Assembly (NCBI GenBank): GCA_001630475.1
Contig: KV419473.1
Location: 29,886-53,553, forward strand
Reading direction: 5' to 3'
Source: Sistotremastrum niveocremeum HHB9708
Taxonomy: Eukaryota; Basidiomycota; Agaricomycetes; Sistotremastrales; Sistotremastraceae
DNA length: 23,668 nucleotides
The translations under genes and the position numbers were made by a program. Below, in pieces: positions 10,150-20,484 of this stretch. Under the pieces are notes generated by a model. The model saw only the letters and a list, made by a program, of their open reading frames with translations. It searched no databases and had not been told where the DNA came from. How positions within the stretch are numbered: the stretch's first letter is position 1; every line of letters starts with the position of its first letter.

Positions 10150-11388
10150 GTAGAGTTCGAGTTGTGAAAGTTGAGGCAGCTAAGGCCAGTGTACTGGATC
10201 AGGAAGATCTTGTGGCAGCAGATGGTTTAGATGTTGACGTGAGGGTTGTCGCGGGAAGGGTGTACGGAGACCACGACAAGCTGTAGGTACGCCGGATTGG
10301 TTCTTCGTAATAAAACTTCTTTTCCAGCTGTTGATCATGTTTCCTGATGTTTGTGGATTGATTGAGTCATGTCTCGTCCTTCGACATTGAATCGACAATG
10401 CGTGGTGATGAGTTCACAACCATGTATTGAAGTGTACGTATACAGGCAACAATTGAATACACTGCTGTGATCGATAGATGTACCTTGAGATGTACATAGA
10501 ACTAGCGCTGATGGTGGAGGTCGCATAAGCCAATGTCGTCGCCCTGGGATGATCGCGAGATCACCAGCAAGTGACCGAAAATGGGAAAGAGAGCGGTGCC
10601 AGGGGTCAGTCATGAGCCAGGATGATCAAGGTTTGGAGCCGACGATGCCGGGAGCGCGGAGTATGAAGCGTGCCGAGATGCCAGACCTCAGCGCAAATCC
10701 CCTTCATAAGAATTAAACGAATTGCAATGAGTTCTGGGAGGTAGGGACCTTACCCACGAGTCAGACATACCCGGAGCTCTTTAGACGCATGCCGAATCTA
10801 CAGGTTCCACTACGGCAAGTAAGAATTGACGTGCTCGGGGTGGTATGATAAAAACGCTCACCGAAGCTCATGGAGGTCCGAGCAAAATGGCGTCGAAACT
10901 TAGCACTAGCACATGAGACAGGTTGGATTGGATCAAAGTTATCAAGACAATGAACTGACCGCGAAGCCCCTTCTCGGCGACCTATGTCGTAATAGAAGGT
11001 ATCGGCACTTCAAAAATTGTGAGAGTCTTGTTGATATATGGGATAGAGAGAGCACTGCTTACAGGCTCAACTATCAGCCGACACATTTGCTTGCGGAGTC
11101 GTGCCACAGGATCCCGAGCCCTGACGACATAAAAGCCCTAACTGTACGCGTCAGATCGAAAACGATGAACGTAATGTAAGAAACTTCTCACGTTGTCAAG
11201 AGCTGAAGGCAAGGAAGGTGGACGTGCGTCATTTGCGGAGGCGTGGAAAGACAGTGAAGTAGGTAGCGAGGATGCCATGAGATCTTGAAATGCTGGGCTA
11301 TGGGAGAGATTGGGTGAGACTCAGGAACGCGCGTCCGGCGAGGACCATAATCATCAAGAATAAGCAAGAAGGACCGCAGGATGTGCAC
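10150..11388 (-). other. family unit C: spliced minus-strand gene, unknown product
   Basis: Downstream of the TATA box at 11443-11451 a first open frame (11388-11188) ends at the GTGAGA donor near 11189. Other donors are GTGAGC near 10859, GTAAGG near 10752 and GTACAT near 10488, with acceptors near 10820 (GCCGTAG), 10702 (TATGAAG) and 10328 (CAACAG). The segment MKGICAEV at about 10704-10681 matches the plus-strand frame at 8.3 kb. The conserved CIVVL-type exon is not clearly visible at its expected place (about 10.44 kb). No domain recognised; the exon chain is unresolved. Confidence 0.3.
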
Positions 11389-11442
11389 AGGTAGATAAAG
11401 TAAGATAGGGAAAAGATGAGGGGAGCGGGTCGAGGTTCACCT

Positions 11443-11563
11443 CCTTTTATAGGCGTAGGAAGAGGAATGTTGAGATCAAGGGGAGCGGAAGAACATCCGA
11501 AGAAGACCGCGAGGATCGAATAGAGGAACGGAGCGGATCACAAGCTCTTGGCATTCGGGAGGA
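11443..11563 (-). promoter_or_regulatory. unit C promoter (upstream box + TATA)
   Basis: TATAAAAGG at 11451-11443, with the shared box TCCTCCCGAATGCCAAG at 11563-11547, 96 bp upstream. A leader with CATCT/TATCT repeats follows. Confidence 0.62.
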
Positions 11564-12065
11564 TGAGGATGAAGGATTCTCGTTCGACGTGCTTCGAGGA
11601 ACACGATCGACGTTGAATCCGATCGCACCGGATGTTTCAGTCAGAAGAAGACACCTTTCACGGGAGAATTCGAATCACTTCTGGCGCCCGATTGAGGAGA
11701 TTAGCATGATCGTGGATGATTGTTGAATCCGAGTCTCACGGAAATGCTTACAGAAACCACTGTCAAAGCCGGAAGTAAATAAGCGCCGATTACGCCATCG
11801 CTCGATCGAAACCTCGATCATCCTCGATCAATTGCCATTCCGAGAGAGCCTGATCGATATGATCGGTCGATCATTCTCCATTCTGGGAGAGCCTGATCGA
11901 ATTGATCGGCCGATGCGTTGCCTTTTCGAGTACTGATCGCTGATGATCTGCCAAAGAGTGGTGACAGAAAGTGATGTGATTGAAGCTCTGTTAGTAGTCC
12001 ATCATCCAATTGCCTTGATGGATAGCAAACAAGAACGAGAGCAATGAGATTATTCGAATTCAGAA
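11564..12065. other. GATCG-rich spacer upstream of unit C
   Basis: No gene recognised. The stretch is dense in GATCG/CGATC motifs and contains a 43-bp tandem duplication and, just beyond, a 16-bp palindrome (both listed separately). The density suggests binding sites or simple repeat expansion. Confidence 0.3.
11835..11920. repeat. 43-bp tandem duplication with GATCG motifs
   Basis: Two imperfect copies of a unit starting CCATTC, then GAGAGCCTGATCGA, then TGATCGG and CGAT, starting at 11835 and 11878. The second copy differs at a few positions. Confidence 0.7.
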
Positions 12066-12081
12066 CTGATCGATCGATCAG
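12066..12081. promoter_or_regulatory. 16-bp perfect palindrome CTGATCGATCGATCAG
   Basis: Exact self-complementary 16-mer in the GATCG-rich spacer between units C and D. No transcription factor assignment is possible from sequence alone. Confidence 0.4.
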
Positions 12082-12829
12082 AGTGGATGGATCAAGAACT
12101 TCAAGCCATTGCGACGTGGCGGCAATGGACGCAGCGAGGCAAAAATTGAAGGCTCATTCATGTTAAACGTTAAACCGTCTCCATGAGATCTCGAAGGGGG
12201 GTATGAGAGAACACGAGAGAGGTCGTGATGGCATAAATCAAGAGCGGTGGTGAAGAACCTCAGGCTAGTGAAAGAAATGTCAACGATGTTCGCCATAGCA
12301 TTGCGATCAGGCACTTACCTGCCCTCCTCTTATCATATCTCCGAATGGCGGGATGGCCGAGCAGACCGATTCACTTCACATCAGCGTGACTTTTAAGAAT
12401 CAGACTCGCATCCTCATTCTCGTCTTCTATTTCTCCTCCAGTTGAAAGACGTCTTCCTCGCATCGTGAAACCATGAATGAGCTTGAAGATGGACTGCCAC
12501 GTCATCAGATCGTTCCGAAGTCTAATACAAACAAGTCAGCAGCGAGCCATTTCTTGAACGATCTTTCTCACATTCATCAATATTCGGCCATCCATCTCGG
12601 CGTTTATGCCGAACGATATCGATAGATGCTACTGCCAGTGAAAGTGGCGCACCCGTGCGTAGAATGGGCTGGCTGGTAAGTCCCAAAATGCCGCTCTGAC
12701 CAGGAAGCTTGGGAATGTCAGAGATTTGAAGACCTTGAAATTTCAGAGAAGGACATCGTCCCAGGATGATAGATCGATCATTTGGAGCCCATTCGCCCGA
12801 GCACATCAGCAGGTCATCTGTATACTGGC
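12078..12829 (-). other. region downstream of unit D: open frames of unknown function
   Basis: The minus-strand frame from about 12829 to 12522 is open and reads CSGEWAPNDRSIILGRCPSL and onward; it has the look of a real exon but no known domain. Further down, 12314-12078 includes a segment (GLTF...RPLPPRR) that aligns with unit A near 0.7-0.8 kb (GLTDF...RPQPPRP). Both are preceded by a TTTTTGCC tract and a GCGTCCA acceptor-like context. This shared piece suggests the tail of unit D or a decayed extra unit. Confidence 0.3.
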
Positions 12830-12983
12830 AGAATAATTCGTAAGCGTTCGGGAAACGTCAAAGGACTGGCATACCTATAGATTCCGGGTGTGATCTTCAT
12901 ACTCATATAACAATATGGACTCGCGCTGGTTGATAAAGGTGCTTGAGGTGAGGCGCAAGTTGTGGTCGGGGGGGAATGATAGC

Positions 12984-12998
12984 GTGACGTAACGTCAC
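12984..12998. promoter_or_regulatory. CRE/ATF-like palindrome GTGACGTAACGTCAC
   Basis: A 7+1+7 perfect inverted repeat with two TGACGT half-sites. It has the same core as the palindrome at 325-343 and lies about 160 bp beyond the unit D conserved exon. Confidence 0.4.
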
Positions 12999-13882
12999 CT
13001 AAGTATTTCCTTCTCGTTCGACTGATTCAATTTTATTCCTTTCGATACGCGTGCTTGAGTCCATGAGAGATCATTTTGGTAGAATACCATTGAATGTTGC
13101 GACACTCGAAGGGTTTTTTCACGAACTGAAATTTCTCGGGAAACCAAGACAAAAACTACAAAAATAGACACAACCATGCAGCGGCCCTACACGGCTACTT
13201 CAACAAACCATATGAACCTTAAAGACCCACACCCACGCTCTCTGTGATACCAAATTAACAGAACTGCCGAGACATCCCGAATGCGTCATCGGAGGGGAAT
13301 TCGTCACCCATCTTTCTGGCAACGACATCGCAACCTCTCGCTTCACATGTAGTCGACTCGCTATGCAAACATCAGTCCTCAAAATTCAAGACAAAAAAAA
13401 TCACTAACCTCGACGGCGACTTCTCAGCGGAGATCAAACGTCAAAGCTCAACGATACATGGAAGAGAAATCGGTCTGTCTGAATTCGAGTCGTCGAATGG
13501 AGCGCAGGAGTATGTCGTGTGGAAGTTGAAAGATAGAGAGGACCGAGAACCAGTGAGCATTGTGAAGCCGAATAAAACCAGAGAAAAGGCTTACTCGGTC
13601 AATCATGCTTTGTGTTCTCCACGTGAACCTCCTGGGAGGCAAGTGATCTTGACAATCGGTGAGAACCGGACAAATCTAGAAAATGTCATACATGAACTTA
13701 CTGATTGAGGCGGAAAGCTGGGCCTGGAATGAGCTCTTGTGTCGCCAGATATCATCGGACCTCATTGGCACCTCGAAGAAAGAATCAATGGATTGTGAGG
13801 CTGTGAAGAAATTAAGCTTACACTTCAGGACCCACTTCAGCCAGCGCTATCAGTCTATCTTATGTGAAGGGGGTACTCGGAT
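12995..13882 (-). other. family unit D: spliced minus-strand gene, unknown product
   Basis: About 0.92 kb downstream of the unit D TATA box, the minus-strand frame 13177-12995 reads VSIFVVFVLVSREISVREKT, aligning with the CIVVL exon of units B and F. Upstream of it, GAGTCG and GAAGCGAG stretches near 13350 align at nucleotide level with the first phased exon of unit B and read CEARGCDVVARKMGDEF. A GTTAGT donor lies near 13409. The plus-strand frames 13517-13955 lie opposite and may be shadows. The chain is unresolved. Confidence 0.35.
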
Positions 13883-14072
13883 AGATCACGCGCTACAGTC
13901 GAGGGAGGGGATCCTGGAAGACGACCATACTACGACGGATCAAGAGAATAGATGAGGGATAGAGAACGGGGGGTAGTCAGCAGGTCAGGAAAAATCAGGC
14001 AGCAAGAAATAGATGAATGTGATAGATCGAATGAGATGGGGGAAAGATGGAGAAAGCGTCAGGAAACATCGT

Positions 14073-14203
14073 CCATTTATAGGCTCCAGAACTCGAGGAA
14101 TGACGCAGGGAGGATCCGGGCGATGTCTTCAGAGGAAGTCTTGACATCGGGAAGAAGTACGTCGAAGAATCCCGATTGAATGAAGAGGGAACATTCGGGA
14201 GGA
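14073..14203 (-). promoter_or_regulatory. unit D promoter (upstream box + TATA)
   Basis: TATAAATGG at 14081-14073, a one-base variant of the other units' TATA. The shared box, here TCCTCCCGAATGTTCC, is at 14203-14187, about 106 bp upstream. The leader is rich in CATCT, as in A-C. Confidence 0.58.
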
Positions 14204-14780
14204 TTGAGACGCCTGCAGCGCTTTCGAACGGCTTTGAATTGGTGGGGTGAGATCGGAAGGTTGGGAGTGGAATCCGATCGACTCGGACTGACAATCTACA
14301 TCGAAATTGAGCATTCGGATTCGGATTCCGATGGGCTCTCGATCATTCCCAGTTTCGGGAGAAGAACTGTCAGATGGTGGGCTCGTCAGGCGGGGACCGA
14401 GGATCGAGCTGTCGATCGGGCGATCCTCCCGTTGTCTCTGGTTCGCACAACGAGGCAACTGGTTCTGGAGCGGCGAGAGAGGATTAGGTAGGTATAGAAT
14501 CAGAGGCACGGAATGATCGGCGTCGCTGGCCAAAGGACAAGAGCGCAAATTCTCAGTAGAAGTCATACAAGAGTAGCCATATCCATTCAGAGAAAGTATC
14601 GAGCGTCCCTTGACGAAGTGTCTGATAGCCCATGCCACCACCGATCGTTTTTCGACACCCAGAACCCAGAAGAAAATTTCTTTAAGGGTGGCATGAGCGT
14701 CGAATTGTTTGCTGCATCAGGAAACGGCCCCCCGAAATTGAAGTTGCTACATATTGCTGTAGACTCGTTGATTAATACAT
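14204..14780. other. unit D upstream region
   Basis: No gene called. The 170-codon minus-strand frame 14641-14129 is the longest here, but it runs through the unit D promoter box and is low in recognisable features. A plus-strand frame (14180-14491) overlaps it. GATCG and CGGATTC repeats (about 14310-14330) occur. Confidence 0.25.
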
Positions 14781-15099
14781 AGCGTTGTGATAGAGGGGCA
14801 TAGAGCTATAGAGTTTTCACCACTTGCGCATGGAGCTGTAGCGACCGTGTAGCGGTTCCATAGCAGCTGCGTAGCAAGTCGCTGAGACCAACTACACCAC
14901 CAATCCCGCCCGAGGGCCCAGAAATATCAGAGCCGAATCCTCCCACGATGTCGAATCTCGCATCTCGGCTGAGACCAAAATGATACCAGCCGGATCTCGG
15001 CACTCGGGATACCTCCTGAGATGCCCGTGGATATCCCTTGATATCCCTGTGATATCTCCCAATCTCGCCAGATACATATGGGTCGCATATCAATAGCTA

Positions 15100-15880
15100 G
15101 TCCTTGCTTACCACTACCATAACATAGCTGATGTACCGTGACTTAATGAACTCAAAGAATTTGCTTACTTGGGTCTCCCTCAGTGTGATATTGTCGACCC
15201 GCCCTCGATTTGGGCCTGTTCGTCGTGCGGAACAGCTCACCGGCAAATACGCAGCGGTGCGAAGTCATCCGAGCCTGCCCTAAACATCACGTGATGTTGA
15301 ACTTTGCGCGCACATCTTGTTCCGCAAATCCCAACTCCGCCTCAACACTCTCCATCATCACTTCAACGACGACTGCACTTTCGTGCCCGTTCTTCCCTCC
15401 GCAAGATCAACAAGAAATCTTCTATTGCCTCTCTTGGTGCGCTCTCTGTTTTGATTCCTAATGAGATCCGTTTCTGACTATATCCCGTCGACAACATTGT
15501 CACAACAATTAGTATGCTCGTTTGGCGAGCCACCGAAGGTAATGTCTCTCTGGCTTCCACCGTGGCGAAGGCTTACTGACAGCCACTTCACAGATTCCTT
15601 TTCTTGAACATTGGCTAGCATGGGTTGACATCAGGTGCGCAACTTAATCTTTTCCATGACTTGTCCCAACACTTACCCACACTCACAGCAGAGGCTCGGT
15701 TTCACCTCGCGGATGTCCATGTTGAGTCGATTTGAGTGATAGTGATGTTGCACGAGAGCAGTTCTGGTGGAGACAATGAAATAAAGCTAGAGTCATACAG
15801 CAGAGGAGGTTTTGTATCTGCGCCAACCATTGTATTGTAGACTTTCGTAACAGACCTGAATATAAACACCTATTTATTAT
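15100..15880 (+). other. unassigned interior with weak plus-strand transcript signals
   Basis: A possible intron runs from GTGCGC (15634) to CTCACAG (about 15690), and an AATAAA occurs near 15780. Open frames at 15210-15461 have no domain. No exon chain could be joined with confidence. Confidence 0.2.
15283..15298. promoter_or_regulatory. 16-bp palindrome with CACGTG E-box
   Basis: AACATCACGTGATGTT is perfectly self-complementary and centred on CACGTG, the site class bound by bHLH factors. It lies upstream of the weak plus-strand transcript signals. A role is inferred only. Confidence 0.3.
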
Positions 15881-16393
15881 TTATTTCGTGCGCTGTCCAT
15901 TCTGAAAAAATAAATAAAAATGAAAATTCTGTGATCTAAAGGCATCTCTTGAGGATACTGAGCGATATCCGGGAGGACTCTCAGCTGAGAGCTGATATCA
16001 GAGGAGACCAGACCGAGGGTCTCGTGTGATATCGCCTCAAAACGATATCGCCTGATTTTATGATCTGGCATCAAAAGGTCTCGGCCTGATATCAGGCGGT
16101 ATCCGGAGCGGAATGCTCGGAGAGTCGCGCGCGGGATATCAATCCGATATCCGGCAGGAACGGTGGTGTATCTCATAGCTTCCTCGTAGCACCCCCGTAG
16201 CACCCCGGTAGCAATCAACAGATACTTGAGAATCTGATAGCCATGAGTAGTATCCCGAGATGTTTGCAGTACTGTAGCGACCCGTAGTTGCTATATATAG
16301 TCGCGATATCAGACAGTAGACTCAAGTGATATACCAAATCAGAAGAACTCGGAAAATCAGTAGAGCCTTGAACGTTCGAGTATCAATCTGAAG

Positions 16394-16902
16394 TAGTGTT
16401 CCAAGGTCCAGTTGCTGTGACCGGTGGCAACCGGCAGTCGCAACCGGACCGTGACCGGACCGCAGTTGCCGGTTGCCTAGCTTCGTGGAAAATCAGGCAA
16501 CCGGCAACCGCAGTCATGACCGGTCGTGACCGTGGTCGCAACCGAGGACCCTTAAGGGTCCCCAACTAGGGTACCCAGAGGGTATTTTGGGTCTCAAATG
16601 GGTGTTTACAGTGACATATCTGGTATATATTGGTCTCTATATGCATGTACCACATCATACAAGGTGTATATACAGTATATATAATATAATAATGATTAAA
16701 ATATTGATATAAGACCAGTTGTGACTGGAAAAACTGGCCATGACTGGTTGCGCAACTGGTCGCAGCCGTGACTGGTTGCCGGACCGCAACCGCAGTTGCA
16801 GTTGCCAGTCACGCCAAATTTTGGACGGCAACCGGACCGGCAGTTGCCAGTCACACCCTCTGGGGGTCAAAAGTCCAGTCGTGACTGGACCTCAGAACAC
16901 TA
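16394..16902. mobile_element. hAT-like MITE, CAACCGG family (509 bp)
   Basis: Ends TAGTGTTCCAAGGTCCAGT and, inverted, TAGTGTTCTGAGGTCCAGT. Target duplication ATCTGAAG at 16386-16393 and 16903-16910. The left subterminal region is packed with GCAACCGG and TGACCGG units, the right with GACTGG, GCAACTGG and CCGGCAGTTGCC. There is an AT-rich core and no coding capacity. It sits about 55 bp beyond the stop codon of the Plavaka-like transposase, so it probably entered that element's 3' region. Confidence 0.85.
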
Positions 16903-19708
16903 ATCTGAAGCTTCTGTTCAAGACATATTTATGGCATTTGTCTATGGTAGATCCGCTACATTAATGTCTTAAAGGCCTCCCGTGATATATAGTCATTCAA
17001 GAAGAAGGTATCATATAGTTGGAATACATTCTGTGGCGTCAATTTCTTGTTGGCAACTCGGGCGCCCTTGAAATCAGGAACAACATGGACCGTTTGTCGG
17101 ATCTTTGTCAGTGGAATCACGCTGTATTCGTCCAGAAGTTTGATGCGATACATATTGACGTTTTGAGCAGCTGAATGTGGGAAGCGAGAGAACCATCGAA
17201 CAAATACAAGCATCTTCTGTTCGGATGCTTTCGAGAAGAAATGATAGTCGAGCTTAAAGAAAAATCGGACTCGAGCCACGCGGTAGCCTTTGGAAATCAA
17301 TGTGGAAACCTTCAGACAGGCACAGCTTGATAGGCTTCGAAGCGTACCTTTGACACCATTCAGATTTGCTGTTTTCTCGTTGACATTGACCAGCACGTTG
17401 TCAAAATGTTCAGGTTTGTTGCCTCGAGCGATATGACTGGTGACAGCAGGTTTTGCTTGTATACGCTCAGTAATACGCAATTTTTGCCCTCGAACAAGAG
17501 CCGGCAATGTAGCGTGAACTTGGTGCCAGACGTCGAAAAGATCTGTTGGTTGAAGCGACAGAGGATCTTCATATTTGGCATCAAGATATTCTTGAACTGC
17601 ACCGAGGAAATGGGCACCATCATCATAGATGTCAACGAGGCTTTTGGCGCTAATGGAGGGGTGTTGGGGCTCCTGGGAGAACGAGAATTCCGAAGCGATA
17701 CCGCTGACATTGAAGGATTTGTCAGCAAAGGAACCTAGTTGAAATCTCAAAGACTCACGAAAGACGAATGGCATCATCGTCCTCAGTCTCCGGTTTGACC
17801 TGCACAGCAGTGGTGGTCGCTTCATCTACCGTCTTGATTCTGGCATCCTTAAACTGGACTCCATCCACATCACTCTCAACTTCCGAGCATGCATCATCCG
17901 TGTCGTCGTCCTCTTCCGCATCCAGCCAATTTTTTTGTGCCCAGTTAATAAAATTACTCCAGAAATTAAGCGCTTCTTGGCGGTTCATCATGACTGTTTG
18001 TTGACAAAGGTGATCCTTTCAATTCGAGCGACGATACAGCACCTTGGCGAAGTCAATGTGAAGACGCTCCGACGTTTCGGTATTGTAGCCGTCCAGAGAT
18101 CCCCACCGTTTGACATGTTCGACGAAGTGTATGAGGGCATGGAATTTCGGGAAGTTGAAATGTTCGCGAACGCCGAGTTCGATGAAAACATCCTTGTTAT
18201 CGTGAAAGACGTCGAGGGAGCTCTGCATGAGTTCGAGAGTCTCCGTAGAATGCTGAGTGAATGAGGAATAATAGATGAAATCCAAGAGCGCCCGCGCGCA
18301 CACGACGAGTTCGGTTCTCTCTCCGCCGAGGACAGAGACTATTACTTTCTCCATTTCCTTGGATTCCCGGCCTGTCCATTGCGATACGGTTGAAATGCCC
18401 TTGGTGAAATGTCGAAGTGTTGAATGTTTGGGAATGCACTTGAAGCGCGCGTCAACTTCTTCATCTCCAAGGATCTCACATATCCATGGAACCAGGTGTG
18501 AATGGAAGATTCCTTTGTGAAGTTGATGGAGAAGATCGGGGGGGAATGCTTTATAGACATGGAAAACGGGGAGATCCCGCCAGAACGGATTTTTTATCGA
18601 TCGTATACCGAGACGGTCGAGTTCTGTGGTATCGGACAGAGGGTTTTGGATAAAGGCATCCAATATCTCAATGGAGCTCCGGGAACGAGGTTTGGATGGT
18701 GTTGGATCTTCGCGTTTCTTGGGATCCACCTCACATTCGGGACAGTGATTCTCTTTGCAGCAGGCAATGAGACATCTTTCGGGGTGGTCGACGGTGAAGA
18801 CGGCTACAAAAGGATAAATTCGGCGAGCCTTGTTATCAGAACAAGCCATCTCGACTCCGTTAGATTCAGGTCCAAGAGAATAAAGCGGCTCGCAGATTTG
18901 TCGCATGCATTCGTGATATAGCTCCCAACCACCAACTCGACGACCCTCCTGCGTAGCGAAGCATTCCAGCTTGGCGACTGGAAGATATCCAACAAGTCTC
19001 CAAGCGCGTTGAGACACCTTTCGTCGAGTCGATTTGTTGAGATTTCCGATAGTCATATAGACTGGCCACGCGACTTTGTCGCCGCTGAAGAGGGATAGAT
19101 TGGTCTTATCGGTGGCGAAGATGATTGGAACGACAGTCGAGCGCTGTGGGAGACGCATCTAATTATGGATGAAGTGAAAGTGATAAGCAATGAGTTGAAG
19201 TTCGGTGGATGCGAACGCACCTGGGTTTCCCACCACCAGTCCCCTGTCCACATCTCTGAGTAAAATCTCTGAGTCTTCGTCTCATCACTCCATAATCGAC
19301 ATGGTGCGAAATTCATGTCATCCTTCAGTGCAGGATCGCCGACGATGTCTTGAATGCACTCGAGAATGTTCCGGAAATAAAGCTCGACTGTTTCGACTTC
19401 GGGAACACCGTCGTCGGTCAAGCGATCTCCGTGAATTCTGATATCGGATGTTTTCCACTGCGGGCCTCTAGGAAGAGTGTCGATAGTCTTATTAAGACTA
19501 TGAGCAGATGAGAATGGAAACTTCATATCTTGAACCTTCTTTTCTATGAGTATTGAAAATCGATAAAAATCGAATAACTCACAGCAGGAAGCTTCAAGAA
19601 TGAATCAATCTTGTTTTGGCTTACTCCAGAGGTCACTAGCCACTTTGCCAAACCCCAATGCCCTTCAGACTCGAAGGGACTCCATATCTCTTTGTTTTCG
19701 GCCTCCAA

Positions 19709-20484
19709 TAGTGATGCCAAGGTTCGGTTCGAGAACCGTTCCGAACCGGGTTTGAACTGAACTGAACCAGAGTTCAGTTCAAGTTCGAGTTCAGTTCAGG
19801 TCTGGGACCAAGTGGTTCGGTTCGTGGTTCAGGTATTTGGCTGGGCACCTGAACCGAGTTCAAACTGAACTGAACCATGAACCCATCCCAAAATATAATG
19901 TCAAGTATTATGCAAATCTGTTACAAAAATGTATTTTCTGAGGAATTATCAAGAATAGTAACAGCTGTAGGGATATATTACAGATCCTGCACACTATATC
20001 AGCTACCAGGATGCCAGAAGAACATGATGTTAGCCCTGTGAGCCTTGATACAAGAGGTATAATCAAGGGAAACAATGTTGTCAAATTTTGTAGAGTGTAC
20101 CTTGTGGCATATATGAAGAGACAGAATATGTTTTGGTGAGAAGGAATGTATGGGAGCAGCAGGTACAGAGCCCTCATGCACCCAGATTGGCTATTTTGAA
20201 GCTTCTGCAAGGTGAAAATTCATTTTATGGGCTCACATAGGGCATCTGTGGTCATATAAACAATGCTAAAGGTCAGACAGGTCATGGAATTTAATATTTT
20301 AATATTAAAAATATTATTGGTTCAGAACTGGTTTGAACCAGGTTTGAACCTGAACTGAACCCTTGTGAACTGAACCACGGTTCTGGTTCAGGTTCAGGGA
20401 TTTTGGCTGAACCGAACCAAGGTTCAGTTCGGGGTTCATGAAAAAAGGCTGTGAACCGAACTGAACTGAACCTTGGCATCCCTA
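19709..20484 (-). mobile_element. hAT-like MITE, GGTTC family, copy 2 (776 bp)
   Basis: Opposite orientation to copy 1 at 9336-10120 and alignable with it throughout, including the core (for example GACCTTTAGCATTGT, ATGCCACAAGGTA and CTGGTAGCT). Ends TAGTGATGCC and, inverted, TAGGGATGCC. Target duplication GCCTCCAA at 19701-19708 and 20485-20492. Inserted in transposase exon 1 between codons for QRLEA and ENKEIW; removing the element and one duplication copy leaves the frame intact. Confidence 0.9.

Larger units (their letters stand above)
14821..16328. repeat. GATATC/GTAGC-rich inverted element, ends uncertain
   Basis: The left flank (about 14836-15075) and right flank (about 15940-16300) show inverted similarity: GTAGC..GCTGAGA..TACACCACC on the left against GCTACGAGGAAGCTATGAGA, TACACCACC read on the minus strand at the right. 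Both carry clustered GATATC palindromes (three on the left, about eight on the right). CACTTG at 14821 and CAAGTG at 16323-16328 could be CACTA-type ends, but no matching target duplication flanks them. The minus-strand frame 16218-15877 is a translation of these repeats. Probably a non-autonomous DNA transposon. Confidence 0.4.

Noticed and set aside
1-14600. Mating-type pheromone precursor cluster (small ORFs in tandem)
   Set aside because: None of the small frames ends in a CaaX motif, and no pheromone receptor (seven-helix) frame is present.
14129-14641. 170-codon minus-strand ORF
   Set aside because: It crosses the unit D promoter box, has no recognisable domain, and the equivalent upstream regions of other units have unrelated frames.
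15877-16218. 113-codon minus-strand ORF
   Set aside because: Composed of GATATC/GTAGC repeat units; the peptide periodicity follows the DNA repeat.
14821-16328. CACTTG...CAAGTG as the true ends of a CACTA element
   Set aside because: Six-base ends without a matching 2-3 bp target duplication are too weak; the boundary is left open.
17406-18921. Several plus-strand ORFs (17406-17738, 17768-18004, 18502-18921)
   Set aside because: Antisense shadows of the transposase exons.
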